A stretch of 64,000 bases of DNA from Liriodendron chinense (Eukaryota > Streptophyta > Magnoliopsida > Magnoliales > Magnoliaceae). The stretch covers positions 2,046,001 through 2,110,000 of the forward strand of contig PVNU02002353.1 in assembly GCA_003013855.2 (NCBI GenBank), written 5' to 3'. Positions 34,300-45,329 of the stretch are shown here, one piece after another (within the stretch, counting starts at the first letter, position 1; the number at the start of each line of letters is the position of its first letter). Below the pieces are notes generated by a model. That model saw nothing but the letters and a program-made list of their open reading frames with translations. It ran no database searches and was not told the DNA's origin. Made by a program: the position numbers and the translations under genes.

Positions 34300-34816
34300 T
34301 GACGCAAGGAAGATGTGGTGAGGTCAGTCACCATTTTCCTCAAACGGCAAATACCTAGAATCCACAAAGCGCTCTTGAATCCACAAGAAAAATCTCGAAT
34401 CCACAAGACAAATTCGATAAAAATTGAAGCTTTATTGAATAATAATAAAGATTAAATAAAAAACGAGTTTAAGCATCCTTATATAACCCTAAACAAAAAT
34501 CCTAAAAACGTATTCAAGTGAGTCCTAATCCAAATAGGAAAGAAAATGAAAAAAAACGTACAATTCTTCGTCATTCGTTGATCTATGTCGACTCAGTCTG
34601 GTTGGCCAGTAGAAAGTGCACAAAATAGTTCAGAAACCAATCTGAAAATTCTAGGGAAATTTTGGCACAATCTCAATTAATCGACCAGATCTATCGACTG
34701 GTCGAGATGGGTTGACCAACCTATCAATTAGTCGATCTACGGTGAGTTTTGGCCAATTTCTTTTAAGATTTTTTTGGTCCATTTGTGATAAGAATGTGCT
34801 TGACCCACGATTTACA
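34300..34816 (-). repeat. 3' LTR of a Ty3/gypsy remnant (minus strand)
   Basis: Shares with 12392-13025 the start (tg.cgc..gg.ag.tgtggtgag), 'gaatccacaag' phrases, 'aagctttattgaataat' and the polypurine tract read as gacccctccacttg on the plus strand (34819-34832). Palindrome-like units here are tcgaccag, cgactggtcg, gttgacc and tagtcgatc (34680-34740). Confidence 0.7.
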
Positions 34817-34832
34817 TTAGACCCCTCCACTT

Positions 34833-35700
34833 GAAAAAAAAAAAAAAAAAATCATCCTAAAGTTCTTCTTCAAACTTGGTTCACGATACGTGTTCAACTT
34901 TGGGGCCGACATTTATTAGCCTCTTCTCTGTACTCTGCAATAGGCGTCTCTGACTTCTCCATAGGGGTGAACACAATTGCCTTGAACTCTTGCAACCCTG
35001 GCTTTACATCTTTTGGGATGTTCACTGACTCCACATCCGCTTCCTTTTCAACTATGCCACTACCATTCCTATCTCCTCAAGAGTCTTTAGCGAAATCTTG
35101 TATGGTTGGGAGAGACTACCTCTCTACTTTACAAGATCTGGGATGTTCATTCGGTTCCATAGGGGTAAGTGTAATTTTGCGGTTATCCTTAACGAAAATG
35201 TAAACATTGTCTCATCATCTATAGTGACATCATGGTCTGATTGCCATGGTCTACCGAGTAACATGTAACACATTTCCATATCTATTGCGTTAGATATTAC
35301 TTAATCATGATAGTATTTACCAATAGAAAAGGAAATACAACATTGTTCAGTTGCCTTTATCTCATAACCTTCTTGATTCATCCAATCATGTACGGAGAGA
35401 GTCATTTTTCTGTCTTTAATTTCAACTTCCCCACTATAATCTTCGACACGATATTCTCACATCTCCCATTAACTATGATCATATCACAGACTTTTTTGTT
35501 CACAATGCACTTTGTTCGAAAGATGTTGTGTCGTTGTGGATTGATCTCCTTATTTGGTATGTACAACAACCTCCTTATGACCAAGGACTGATGCTGATCT
35601 TTAAGAGTCCATGTGTCTCCTCCTCCTTCATCATCGGTGTGCTCAACACCATCAATCTCTAAATCATTCTCTACATCTTTCTGCACCTCTATCGTTAATG
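34833..35700 (-). pseudogene. Protease-region remnant of the Ty3/gypsy element at 34300
   Basis: On the minus strand, 35686 to 35402 encodes an acidic linker and then RHNIFRTKCIVNKKVC...RCENIVSKIIVGKLKLKT. This aligns with the retropepsin segment of plant Ty3 polyproteins (compare GKVCTVIIDGGSCENI in the element at 59 kb). The active-site triad is replaced by VNG. Further on (about 35270-35200) MCYMLLGRPWQSDHDV is the C-terminal part of the protease. It then runs directly to a tail and polypurine tract, so reverse transcriptase and integrase are missing. Sequence upstream of 35700 is lost. Confidence 0.75.
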
Positions 35701-35749
35701 GCTAGGTGAGCCACTTGCCACTGAGGACACGCGTTTGATATATAGGTGA

Positions 35750-36290
35750 CCCGGCTAGCCACATTGGGAAGGCCACGCCAGGTAAGCTTAATGGTTTTAG
35801 TATAATTTTACATTGCTCCCATTTGTGTTGCTCATCTCTGCTTTCTATCCACTGATATTTTGTATGGACGGCTCAAATAATGTTTATCACCTAATGGACA
35901 GAGCAGATTTACATATACAATACGGTGGCCCCAGGAGATGTGATGTCTGAAGACTGAACAAAGCAGAGTAAGAATCACCGGAAGTAGAGTATTTGATACT
36001 CCGGCGAATGTCAATACTACACTCGTGAATTGTACACGTGGCACACATATAACTCAGACTGAACTGTCCAAACCATCGAAAATCAAAATATCAGAATGAT
36101 TGGATGGTCTTAGCTTCTTATTAATGGACACTTGGTTGTCCAATCCAGAATGTGGAATGGCGACTGTTTTTCATTGTTCGTCAATCATGTGTCCACCAAT
36201 CAGCTTGTGGCCACAAGTTTTCGGACATCAAAAAAAAAAAAAAAAAGAAGCTTGTGGCCCATCTAAAATATAGGACTTTCGGACATCCCG
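35750..36290 (+). repeat. Unit U, partial copy C (3' end only)
   Basis: ggctagccacattgggaagg, then ttttagtataattttacatt (35796) and the terminal block ending with gtccaccaatcagcttgtgg. It is most similar to 63540-64000. Some 35 bp including an A17 run and a repeated 'agcttgtggccc' occur at 36226-36258. Confidence 0.65.
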
Positions 36291-36392
36291 GTTACATGTG
36301 TGCTACTTTTAAAGCCTGCAAGTGCATGTGTATGAATCAGGTTAACCTGCCAGCATATCGAATTCTTCGCACTAATAAAAACAGAGAAGTTG

Positions 36393-36957
36393 CTGACCTC
36401 TTAAAGGGACGTGGATTAGCTACTGACAGATTGAGTAGCCAATCTTGCTACTGAAGTGACGTAATTATGGTCTGTGGGCCTCCGCAAGATGTATCTGTTG
36501 TATCTACACCGTTCATTCATTTAGAGAGATCATTTTAAGATATGACTCAAAAATGAGGGAGATCCAGATCTCAAGTGAACCCCACCACAGAAAACAGTGG
36601 GAACAGTGACATCCACCATTGAAAACTTCTTAGGGCCACAAGTTTTCGATCAAGCTAATATTTGTCTTCCCTTCCTTCATGTCTTTGTGAATTTATGAAC
36701 AAGTTGGATCTAAAATAAAAATCATGGTGGGCCTAAGAAGTTTTCAACGGTGGATGTCATTGTCCCTATTGTTTTCTGTGGTGGGTTCACTTGAGCTTTG
36801 GATCTGCCTCATTCTTCCTTTCATGCTCTAAAATGGTCTCTCCAAATGGATGAAAGGTGTGGATACAATGTATACATCATTCTGAGGCCCACATAACATG
36901 GTGACGTCACTTCATTAGCGAGATACGCTGCTCAACCTGTCAGTAGCTAATCCGCGT
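36393..36957. mobile_element. Foldback MITE FB, copy 9
   Basis: Ends GGACGTGGATTAGCTACTGACAG (first 20 bases from 36408) and CTGTCAGTAGCTAATCCGCG (near 36937) pair almost perfectly. cctcttaaag at left and ctctttaaag at right resemble a 9-10 bp target duplication. Host sequence before it (gaagttgctgacct) matches unit U copy B near 33932, which lacks the insertion. Confidence 0.7.
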
Positions 36958-39159
36958 CCCTCTTTAAAGGCCATCACTGCTTTAATGGATGCAATCAAAT
37001 CATAACGTGGCCTGAAACCCAAAAACCAATCATGTCACTGACCATTCACCTAGGTTGTAATTTCTAAGCCCAAGAACTAGCCCATTTCTATTCCAATGTA
37101 ACTGAAATTAAGCCCAATCTAAACCTTTATTTCACCCGACCAAACAGGGTGTCAACGGGCTGGCTGGGCCTACCTAAGCTAGGTCCCACATTGGCCTAAG
37201 CATGGGTGTAGCTAAATAGGTGTTGCTATGGGTTTGGCTATTTGGCTGGGTGTGGGTATAACCTCTCACACCCGAACCTATTTATTCATGTGTCTGTGCA
37301 TATATTGAGTTCTCATCAAATTGTCCCAGCCATCCAATTGCCACAATGGATTCCACCTCAATTTTTAAACTCACAGATGGTCTAAATCAGGATTTGACAT
37401 ATACACATGATCTACATAAAATTAAATATTTTAGTTAGCTTGTATTATTTAAAATAAATAAATAAATGTGCACATGATATCCAAAAGGGCACGTCAACAC
37501 CTTTATGGGCATAGTTATGAGAATCCATTTCAGTACCCATGTATAGGTGTCTGTACAGGTATGGGTGCAATACCCATTAATACAAGTATTTTCAAAACAC
37601 AGTTAAAAGTAAAAGTTTTTAAAATTTAATTTTAAATTTTATAGTCCTGTATATGATACCTATTAAGTGATTCTCAAATTTCTAAAAAAGAAAAACAATT
37701 CATGTGACTAGGATTTAGCTAATTAGTGCATTTGAGAAACTGCCTTTTATCAATGTTATTCTTTCAAACAAAAGGCCTCGCCTCGATCTATTGTAGATGA
37801 AGGAGAGGATGAGAACCACATATCAGCCCTTGCAGGAGGACCAACTGATTGAGGAAGGAGAGATGAAAATATCTCCTTTTTCCTCTATTTCTTTGTTTGC
37901 AAACTCTGAAGATGGGTTTTCTCTTTTTATTTAAGACTTTTCTCTCTCTAGAGTAAGATCTTTTATATAAGGAGGAATTAGGATTTTAATAGACTATCAC
38001 CCTACAGTCTTCCACATTCTTCATTACATTGGAAGTCTGTGATCGATCCTACTTTATCTTAATAACCCATCTACCATAGGTCTAATGTCTATATAGATCA
38101 AGTGAAGAACCCGTTGATCTAAACCATCATATCATCGTAAATGCAATCAAAATTATTTTAACGGTTAAAAATAAAAGTTTAGTAATAACAATTGTAAAAC
38201 TTATAAGAACTTGTGAAAGGAAAAATCACTTGATGAACAATGGGTCTAGCATTGGGTCTCACAAAAAAATCATTGATGAACATTTAATTTCTAAGATCTA
38301 TGTCATAAGTTCCTAGAAAATCAGTGGATCTTTTGTTGGCTAATATGAGTCTCAACAACCTTAATAGATGTGCAAAGCATACTTTTGCTAACCACATGAT
38401 GATCTCGTAAATTGAACCGAAGCATATATAATAAAGACCTATATTTCTCACATGTCCTTAAGTTTAAAGATTATTTCACTTGGTACATCCTCAAATGGAT
38501 CATAGTCCGGGCATAATAAGCCTTTAGTCTAGAGACTTGATTATAATCCACAAATGCAAGTGCCCAACATATTTAAACCAAGAAGTTATATATATGGCAC
38601 ACTCGCACTTCTATGTAGGGTAAGGAAAATGTATATTGACTCGCCGTCATACATGATGGTGGAGGCCTTCTAACTTGAGTCATCATTAGCTTCCCTTCAC
38701 AAGATGGCCATATGAAAAGTAATAATCAAAAGTTTCTCCTGTGACCTTTTAGGTGGTCATGGTACAATAGGGCACCGGTGTCTCTAGCCCAAAATTCTCA
38801 CCTTGTCATTGGTCATTGTATCCATATTTCTCCCTTGTCAATAACCTTTAATGACAACTCATCACATTTTTGAAATAGTGGTCCCCATACATGTTCTAAA
38901 CATGAACATTAAACGAGTGTTGCTAAAAATCACAATAATCATCATAATTTTAAATACTGGCTAATAAGAAATGTGTTAGCTGACTTATATTATAAAAGAA
39001 AATTTACAAGAAAAATAAAAATACATATTTTATTATTTACTTAATCCTTAAATGAAAGAAGAACTAGTAATCAATACAATAATATGATACATAATATTTT
39101 TCAATATTTTTTACATTTAAAAATTCACGCTAACACGTTAGATAAACCAATCATTTTTG
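36958..39159. other. AT-rich intergenic DNA, possible decayed LTR
   Basis: 37700-38950 has features of a copia LTR in reverse orientation (pyrimidine-rich leader ctctttttatttaag, tatataagg near 37957, phrases like gccgtcatacatgatgg). I found no paired LTR, PBS or TSD. 38960-39110 is simple AT-rich sequence. No coding region recognised. Confidence 0.35.
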
Positions 39160-39212
39160 GGGCCCACCTTTTTGGTGATCCAAACAGTTCAACAAGAGGA
39201 GGCATACAATGA

Positions 39213-39250
<38 letters not shown>

Positions 39251-39287
39251 ATCTGATCTGATCATTGGTTGCATGTGTCTAATGCAG

Positions 39288-39487
39288 CATACAAACGGTT
39301 ATGTCGACTAGAGGGTATAGTTCCAGCCTTAGAGGCGTCCCATGCATTGGCATTTCTGGAGAGGCTCTGCCCTAGCTTGGCCAACGGCACAAGGGTCGTC
39401 GTTACTTGCAGCGGTCGTGGAGACAAGGACGTTCCAACTATCTTCAAATTCAATCATGGTCTGAATGATGAGATGGACACCTTATGA
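39288..39487 (+). pseudogene. Tryptophan synthase beta-like exon 5 fragment (copy 3)
   Basis: The exon 5 acceptor (AG at 39286-39287) and exon 5 are preserved and differ from copy 2 at a single base of about 215. CGA is changed to TGA (39485-39487), which would cut the last five residues. Exons 1-4 are not present upstream. It encodes the C-terminal part with EASHALAFLE and SGRGDKD, but without the PLP lysine it cannot form an enzyme. Confidence 0.9.
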
Positions 39488-39769
39488 ATTGTAGGGTTCT
39501 GATCTGCCGATAGTCTGTACAAATGGGCTCAATCTAAACCATTGACGTACTCGGATCCACCACACATGGGGAATTGCAAGGTTACGGGATATTTTCAGGG
39601 GAGATTTTCTAGGAGGATAATGTTTCTAGAAGCTTGTCTAGGCCCACACGCGTCCAACCCGTTAATGAACACGCTACCAATGCCAGCATGTCAAACACGA
39701 GAAATATCCAAGTCATCCATCAGGTTGAGGTGGACCTGACAGTGTAGATGCTACTGCCCAAACATAAAG

Positions 39770-40297
39770 GAACGCGGATTGGCTAGTGACCCAACACCAG
39801 CCAGGGGGCTGATGTCAAAGCTGTGTGGGCCCCACCATGATGTATGTGTTTTATCCACGCTGTCCATCCATTTTTCCACCTCATTTTAGGTCATGTGCCC
39901 AAAAATGAAGCAGATCCAAATCTCAGGTGGACAACACCACTGAAAACAGTGGGAATTGAACGTCCACCGTTGAAAACTTCTTGGAGGCCACAGAAGTTTT
40001 GGATCAAGCTGATATTTGTGTTTTCACTTCATCCAGGTCTGTGTGACCTTATCAACAGGTTGGATGGCAAATAAACATCACGGTGAGCCCTGGAAAGTTT
40101 TTAATGGTGGACATTCAATCAACACTGTTTTCCTGTGGTGTAGTCCACCTGAGATTTGGATCTCCCTCATTTTTGGGCCCATGCCCTAAAATGAGGTGGA
40201 AAAATGGATAGACATTGTGGATAAAACACATTCATCATGGTGGGGCCCACACAATTTTGACACCAGCCCCGGGCGGGTCACTAGCCAATCCGCGTCC
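39770..40297. mobile_element. Foldback MITE FB, copy 10 (best-defined)
   Basis: Termini ACGCGGATTGGCTAGTGACC (from 39772) and GGTCACTAGCCAATCCGCGT (to 40295). Target duplication aacataaag(g) on both sides (39761-39770, 40298-40307). The unoccupied site aacataaaggtggtcc lies at about 21250 in the copy 2 flank. The full inverted-repeat interior runs from gtgggccccaccatgatg to catggtggggcccac. No coding capacity. Confidence 0.88.
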
Positions 40298-40364
40298 AAC
40301 ATAAAGGGGTCCAACCACACATTCGTTAAATTAGTTGTGAGTTGTGACCCACCCGTTTTTGGGC

Positions 40365-40835
40365 GCGGATTGCCTCCTTTCGCAGGCATCTTCTGCACAA
40401 GGAAGCTGGGTGGGGCTAACCGTGAGGTTTGTGCGAAATCTATGCCGATTCAACTGTTTTGTGAGATCATTTTAGGCGTTGCGGCCAAAATCCAACGAGA
40501 TCCAAGACTTAAGTGGGCCGAAAACAAGACAATTGAACTTCCACAGTTGAAATATGCGTGGGGCCATAGAAGTTTCAAATCAAGACAATATTGGTGTTTG
40601 GAATGACATTATGAACGGTATGGATGGCATATAAACATCACTGTGGACCCCATGGAGGTTTCAACGGTAAGAATTTCACTACACACCTTTTGCTTTGGTG
40701 CAGCCCACTTGAGTTTTGGATCCCGTGTTCATTTTTTGTCGCAACGCTTAAAATGATCTCACAAAACGGTTGGATGGCATAGATTTCTCACAAACCTCAC
40801 GGTGGGCCTTTCGCAGGCAATCCCCTCCCCTCTTA
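40365..40835. mobile_element. Foldback MITE FB, copy 11
   Basis: GCGCGGATTGCC (40362) with tttcgcaggc pairs with tttcgcaggcaatccc (40809). The collinear copy 2 flank at about 21302-21322 lacks it. TSD unclear because both sites are T-rich. Confidence 0.65.
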
Positions 40836-41169
40836 ATTGTGGCAACTACTGAATGCTTATCAAACACGTTCCATTTTTGCACATGCAATACAACACAAGC
40901 TGGGATTCAACCGTTGAAAACTTATGGGGGCCACAGATATTTTGGATCAAGATGATATTTGTTTGTGTGATCTTATCAACAAAATGGATGCCCAAAAAAC
41001 CATCACTATGGGCCTTAGGAAGGTTTCAGCGGTGGACATCATTATCCCCACTGTTTCCTGTGGTGTGGTCCACTTGAACTTCGGATATGCTTCAATTTTG
41101 GGTTCATGAACTAAAATGAGCTGGAAAAATGGATGGACTGTGTGGATGAAACACATACATCACAGTGGG

Positions 41170-41685
41170 TACACAGATTTCCTGCGAAAGCCTTGTGCAG
41201 GAAGTTCGATGCGCTGGTAACCTAGGCGGGGCTGACTGTTTTTGAGAAATCCACCCGTCCATCCCTTTTGTGAACTCAATTTAGGACATTAGACCAAAAA
41301 TAATCCGGATCCAAGACTCAAGTGGGTCGAAAATGTGAGGATTGAATGTCCACAGTTGAAATATTCGTGGGGCCACATAAGTTTTAAATCAGGCTAATAT
41401 TTGTGTTTTCAGTTCATCCCAGTAGGAATGACTTTATGAACGGTATTGATGGCATATAAACTGTGAACCCAGGAAGGTTTCAACAGTAAGAATTTCCCTA
41501 CCCATCTTTTGCTTTAGTGCGGCCCACTTGAGTCTTTGGATCCGGTTTATTTTTGGTAGAAAGTCCTAAAATGAGCTCAAAAAGCAGATGGACAGTGTGG
41601 ATTTCTCAAAAACATCACAGTGGGCCCCACCTAGGTTCCGAGCACAGGAACTTCCTTCGCGAGGCTTCCGCAGGAATCCGCGTCT
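41170..41685. mobile_element. Foldback MITE FB, copy 12 (fixed-ends variant)
   Basis: gatttcctgcgaaagcc and gcaggaagttc at the left pair with gaacttccttcgcgagg and gcaggaatccgcg at the right. Inverted arms run around ggggctgactg / cagtgggccccac. Confidence 0.55.
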
Positions 41686-41700
41686 TCACAGTGTATAAAA

Positions 41701-41880
41701 GAGTCCGGATCCTCTGTTGAAAACAAGCAGAGAAATCCTGCTCGTCACTACTCTGATTGGTCCAGCTCAGCTTGACTGTGTCAGAATTGAGCTGCTCTGA
41801 AACAGTCAAGATGATCTGAACCAATCAGAGCAGCAGCAGCAGAGGTTCTCTGCTCGTTTTCAATGGAGGATCCGGATTCA
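41701..41880. mobile_element. Small palindromic MITE
   Basis: gagtccggatcctctgttg at the left and its near-complement at the right (caatggaggatccggattc), with arms of about 85 bp including ctctgattggtccagctcag / ctgaaccaatcagagcag. The whole 180 bp can fold on itself. TSD not resolved. Confidence 0.7.
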
Positions 41881-42381
41881 AAGTTAAAAGATCTAAATAG
41901 CATAGCTGACTTGCTGGATAGCTCATATCCCACACACATGTCACATTTTGGAACATGCACCTTGTGTGGATGAGGACAGCTACCATCGCGCGATCGGAAT
42001 TAGCCAACCTCTGTTTTAATACGAAAGGACGCTATTTATTGAATTTTGTTTATTTATTTTTATTAAGCCAAAGCAAGCTAGAAAATGACATGGAAAAGGT
42101 AGTGCTTGCCTAGAAACATGCCCAGCGGATGTGTATGGACAAAAAATGCTAAAGGTGATTCACGCGAGAATTATTAATCGTTTGATGGGTAGAAGTCTCT
42201 GTTGGGGAATTGATTACATACGTCTAAACGTTTGGTAATGTTAGGTGTATTTGAATTTTCAGCCGTCCATTTCAGAATGGACGATTGGGATCTAGATTGA
42301 TTTAGTTAAAGTGGAACCCGATGAAACTAGTTTATACTGGCCAAAGTATGTACTTGATAAGTGTTTAATCCCTTCCAAAAA

Positions 42382-42383
<2 letters not shown>

Positions 42384-42424
<41 letters not shown>
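42384..42424. repeat. (CT)n microsatellite
   Basis: About 40 bp of CT repeat, absent in the collinear place of the copy 2 flank (around 22545). Confidence 0.85.
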
Positions 42425-42428
<4 letters not shown>

Positions 42429-42571
42429 CCTGCTGTGGCCCACCAAAATCGTCGACCAAGATTTGGACATGATGCGCAGCCCTGCATCTCGAGGCATTCA
42501 GCGATCCTCTCCCCTCATCAGGTAGTACACACTGTGAACATGCTACGAAAAAAAAAAAAAAGTATAAATGG

Positions 42572-43338
42572 TGTTGGGTGCGTTTCACACAAACCTTCGG
42601 ATCTCGCCCCCCAATACACTAGAATTATGGACTATGCTAATGCAATAATCAAGAATAAACATCAACCACACGAACACAAGGAGTTTTTCCGTGAAAAACC
42701 CTCAAAAGAGGCAGATCAACAATCCACTATCTCAGGGAACTGTTACAACCGATCACAAGCACACACCGCTTGGATCAAACTTCTTCACCCACGCAGGGAT
42801 GGATAAACAACAAGAGAATAGTAAAGGAGGAGCGATCTCACCGATCCCGAGGACGTAGAAGCGCTGAGACGACCGTTGCGCAGAAGAATCCCTCTTCAAG
42901 CAACTTCTCCCTTCTACAAGCTTCCTCTATCTCTCTCTTCTCTTTCTCTCTTCCTCCTTTTCTCTCTTTCTCACCTTGGACGTGTTAGCAACCCAATGGG
43001 ATATCCTAATCCCGTTTTAGAATGCTTAAGTAAAAAAAACGGAGCAATTAGAGCCAAATATGGAAACTGCGTACAAGCAGTTCGCGCTGGGTCGGGCGCC
43101 CGGCCATGCCCAAAAACCTCCAACGAGAAACACATTGGAAAACTCCAATTTCGGGCGCCCGGACCAACATGGTCGGGCGCCCGGCCAAGTCATCGGGCGT
43201 CCGGTCACTTTGACCGTCGGGCGCCCGGCTGTCGTCAGAACAGTCCAGCAGCATTGCTGCCCTTCTGATGAAATTTCGGTCGCCCGGCCCCAATTTGGTC
43301 CGAGCGCCCGGCCACACAAAGAGGAGGAAATCCCATCA
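42572..43338 (-). mobile_element. Solo LTR, copia-like, with seven GC palindromes
   Basis: Starts TGTTGGGTGCG and ends CCCATCA. Perfect 5-bp target duplication AATGG (42567-42571, 43339-43343). The collinear sequence at 22726 (gattagcagataata) lacks the insert. Reverse complement reading ends CACCCAACA and includes gggtttttcacggaaa, typical of copia LTRs, so orientation is minus. Seven versions of GGGCGCCCGG lie at 43094, 43153, 43175, 43195, 43219, 43278 and 43302. A solo LTR arises by recombination between the two LTRs of a full element. Confidence 0.92.
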
Positions 43339-43437
43339 AATGGATCAGCAGATAATACTTGTATAAGAAAAATGGACCATTCAGAAAAGGTCCAATGGTT
43401 CAAAATCAATGCAAAAGTGTGGCTACCTAGAAGAATA

Positions 43438-44155
43438 TACAAGCCAGAAGTTTGGCCTTTGGCCTGTTTGCAGTGTGCCCTAACTAACAAGTGGCCCCAA
43501 GTGTTTCTTATGATGGTGGACCTTACATTTTCCTCCTTCCATCTAGAGGAGTACTATCAAACGGGATAGCTGTCCACATTACAGTGGTAGCAGTGCCATA
43601 AATACAAAAGTAATGATTATGTATTTACCCTGATTTATCATGGCAATTAAAAATTCAAACACCCACTAAAACGCCCTAAACTTGAAGAGGGCTAGGATTA
43701 GGTTGCCCAATTAATCACTGAACCAAGCAACTATTCAACCAAGTGCAGTAGTAATACCATATATATGTTCTGTTCTCTGGTCAGAAATACACTCAGATGT
43801 GGGTCAATGTGTCAAGCAAAATCACTAATCAAACCATACAATTGATCCGGCACATACCTTGAGCCATGAGGATTAATTGTTAGGCTCTTCTCGAATGTTG
43901 GATCATCCCTATCTCTTTAGCCTGTACCATCACAAGTCTTGATTTCATCCTCTTGCAAAGCCTTCTGCCTAGTTCTCACTTTTACCTGGAGTGTTAAGGA
44001 TGGGAGTACAACACATTTTTTAGCATACGAAGAGGTCCAAGGATCTTACACTTATTTATTGAGTCGGGTTCTCCTGACCCATCATGAAAATCAGAATTTG
44101 CCTTTTAGAGCCCGTTGGGATACCATCAAAAGTTACTTTATATATTTATTTAAGA
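43438..44155. other. Intergenic DNA, nothing recognised
   Basis: Beyond the segmental duplication. Short open frames only, without domain similarity that I recognise. Confidence 0.4.
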
Positions 44156-44159
44156 GCTA

Positions 44160-44400
44160 AGTATATTATTCACAAAATGGGGCTATACACACTGGAACAT
44201 TCGGGCTGCCCGATTGCCCAAAACAATGCCTTGGGCCGCCTATCGTAAACACAGTACTATGGCCTACAGCTAAAGCTACCGACGTGTTGAACTTTCTCTG
44301 ATTGTGCCTAAACCGACCCAAGGTAGAAAGATTAAACCCCGGATGGGGCCAGGCACTGAGGATTCCCCTTCGAAGACCCTCCACCGCTGAGTTAGGCTTC
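44160..44400 (-). repeat. Possible tRNA-derived SINE
   Basis: On the minus strand from about 44400: aactcagcggtggag resembles an RNA polymerase III A box. About 38 bases later ggggtttaatc resembles a B box. The spacing is tRNA-like. A unique body follows, with no tRNA 3' half. Flanking duplication not found. Confidence 0.4.
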
Positions 44401-45170
44401 CTAATTTACCACCAAAAGTTACTTTTTCTACCTACAGCAGTATATAGCAGTATATAAGTAACTTTTTAGAAATAGGTTAGTTTGGATTAAGATCAATTAT
44501 AAGTAACTTTTTTACTTAAAGGTACTTAATCACTTTATATTAATAAGTAGAAACCAAGATAAGTTACTTGAGGCATAAGTAGCTTAAGTATGATCCAAAC
44601 ACCCCCTTAGATTTCAACTTTCAAAACAAAAAACCACGCATGTGTTCTTGTGGCCCCATAATGGGGCATACAACTCCAATTGCAACAGTCAACCAGAATC
44701 CGGCCAAATATTGGACCGATGAATCACAGTACATGTGCCAAAGTAGCAGCTCAGTCATTTTGATAAGATCAGCAATGAACATGCCATGGCCTATATATTT
44801 TGCCAATCTGCTCGTTAGGTGGACCACACTTGCATGATGGCAATGTGTGGAGACAAAGAATGTTATGAAGTTCATGGATTTAGCGTACATATACGGTAAA
44901 CTATGCAACGAGATTAGCTTGGACTGGAGAACAAAAAATGGTCACGTACATATCCATCAGCCACAGCCCAAATCTCACACAATGTAGGGCCATTTGGATG
45001 CCACCAAATAAGCTACTTTTTTCTACTTACAGCAGCAGATAAGTAACTTATTTCAAATAAGTTTGGTTTATGATTAGTAATAAGTAACTTTATACTTAAA
45101 AATTCATGATCACTTTCGTGTTTTTTTTTTTTTTTTTTTTTTTCTTTTTATTATTATAGCTTTTTTACCT
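44400..45170. other. Intergenic DNA with 'taagtaactt' repeats
   Basis: 44420-44610 and 44990-45110 share ttggat.., cagcag.atataagtaactt and acttaaa phrases in direct and inverted form. These are probably two decayed copies of a MITE starting ggccatttggatgc (44991). A 23-T run is at 45121-45143. Confidence 0.4.
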
Positions 45171-45329
45171 TTCAGAAGTTGCTGAAGAGCAGAGTGGGGA
45201 GACAAGAGGAAAAGTTGGCATTTTGTTTACCATGCATTTCAATATTAGTTACTTGGAAATGTTTCAACTTTGAGATTCATTATCTCCGCTGATTCCTAGA
45301 TTAGGGTCCACATGCTGGACCTCAAGAGA

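Larger units (their letters stand above)
39160..43437. repeat. Segmental duplication, third TSB-like locus
   Basis: Counterpart of 20768-22826. It starts in intron 4, so exons 1-4 are absent. After insertion by FB elements (39770-40297, 40365-40835, 41170-41685), a small MITE (41701-41880) and a solo LTR (42572-43338), the remaining sequence is collinear with the copy 2 flank. Identity is very high up to about 40360 and clearly lower (roughly nine in ten bases) from 40850 on. Confidence 0.8.

Noticed and set aside
35402..35686. Independent acidic-protein gene
   Set aside because: It contains the retropepsin segment of a Ty3 element next to its LTR and polypurine tract, with the active site lost.
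43094..43311. Seven spaced 10-mers as a CRISPR-like array
   Set aside because: Units are short and palindromic with irregular spacing, inside a eukaryotic LTR with a proven target duplication.
43060..43569. 169-codon open frame, one of the longest in the window
   Set aside because: It runs through the palindrome cluster of the solo LTR and out into the flank across the AATGG insertion site, with open frames also on the opposite strand. It is GC-rich chance coding.
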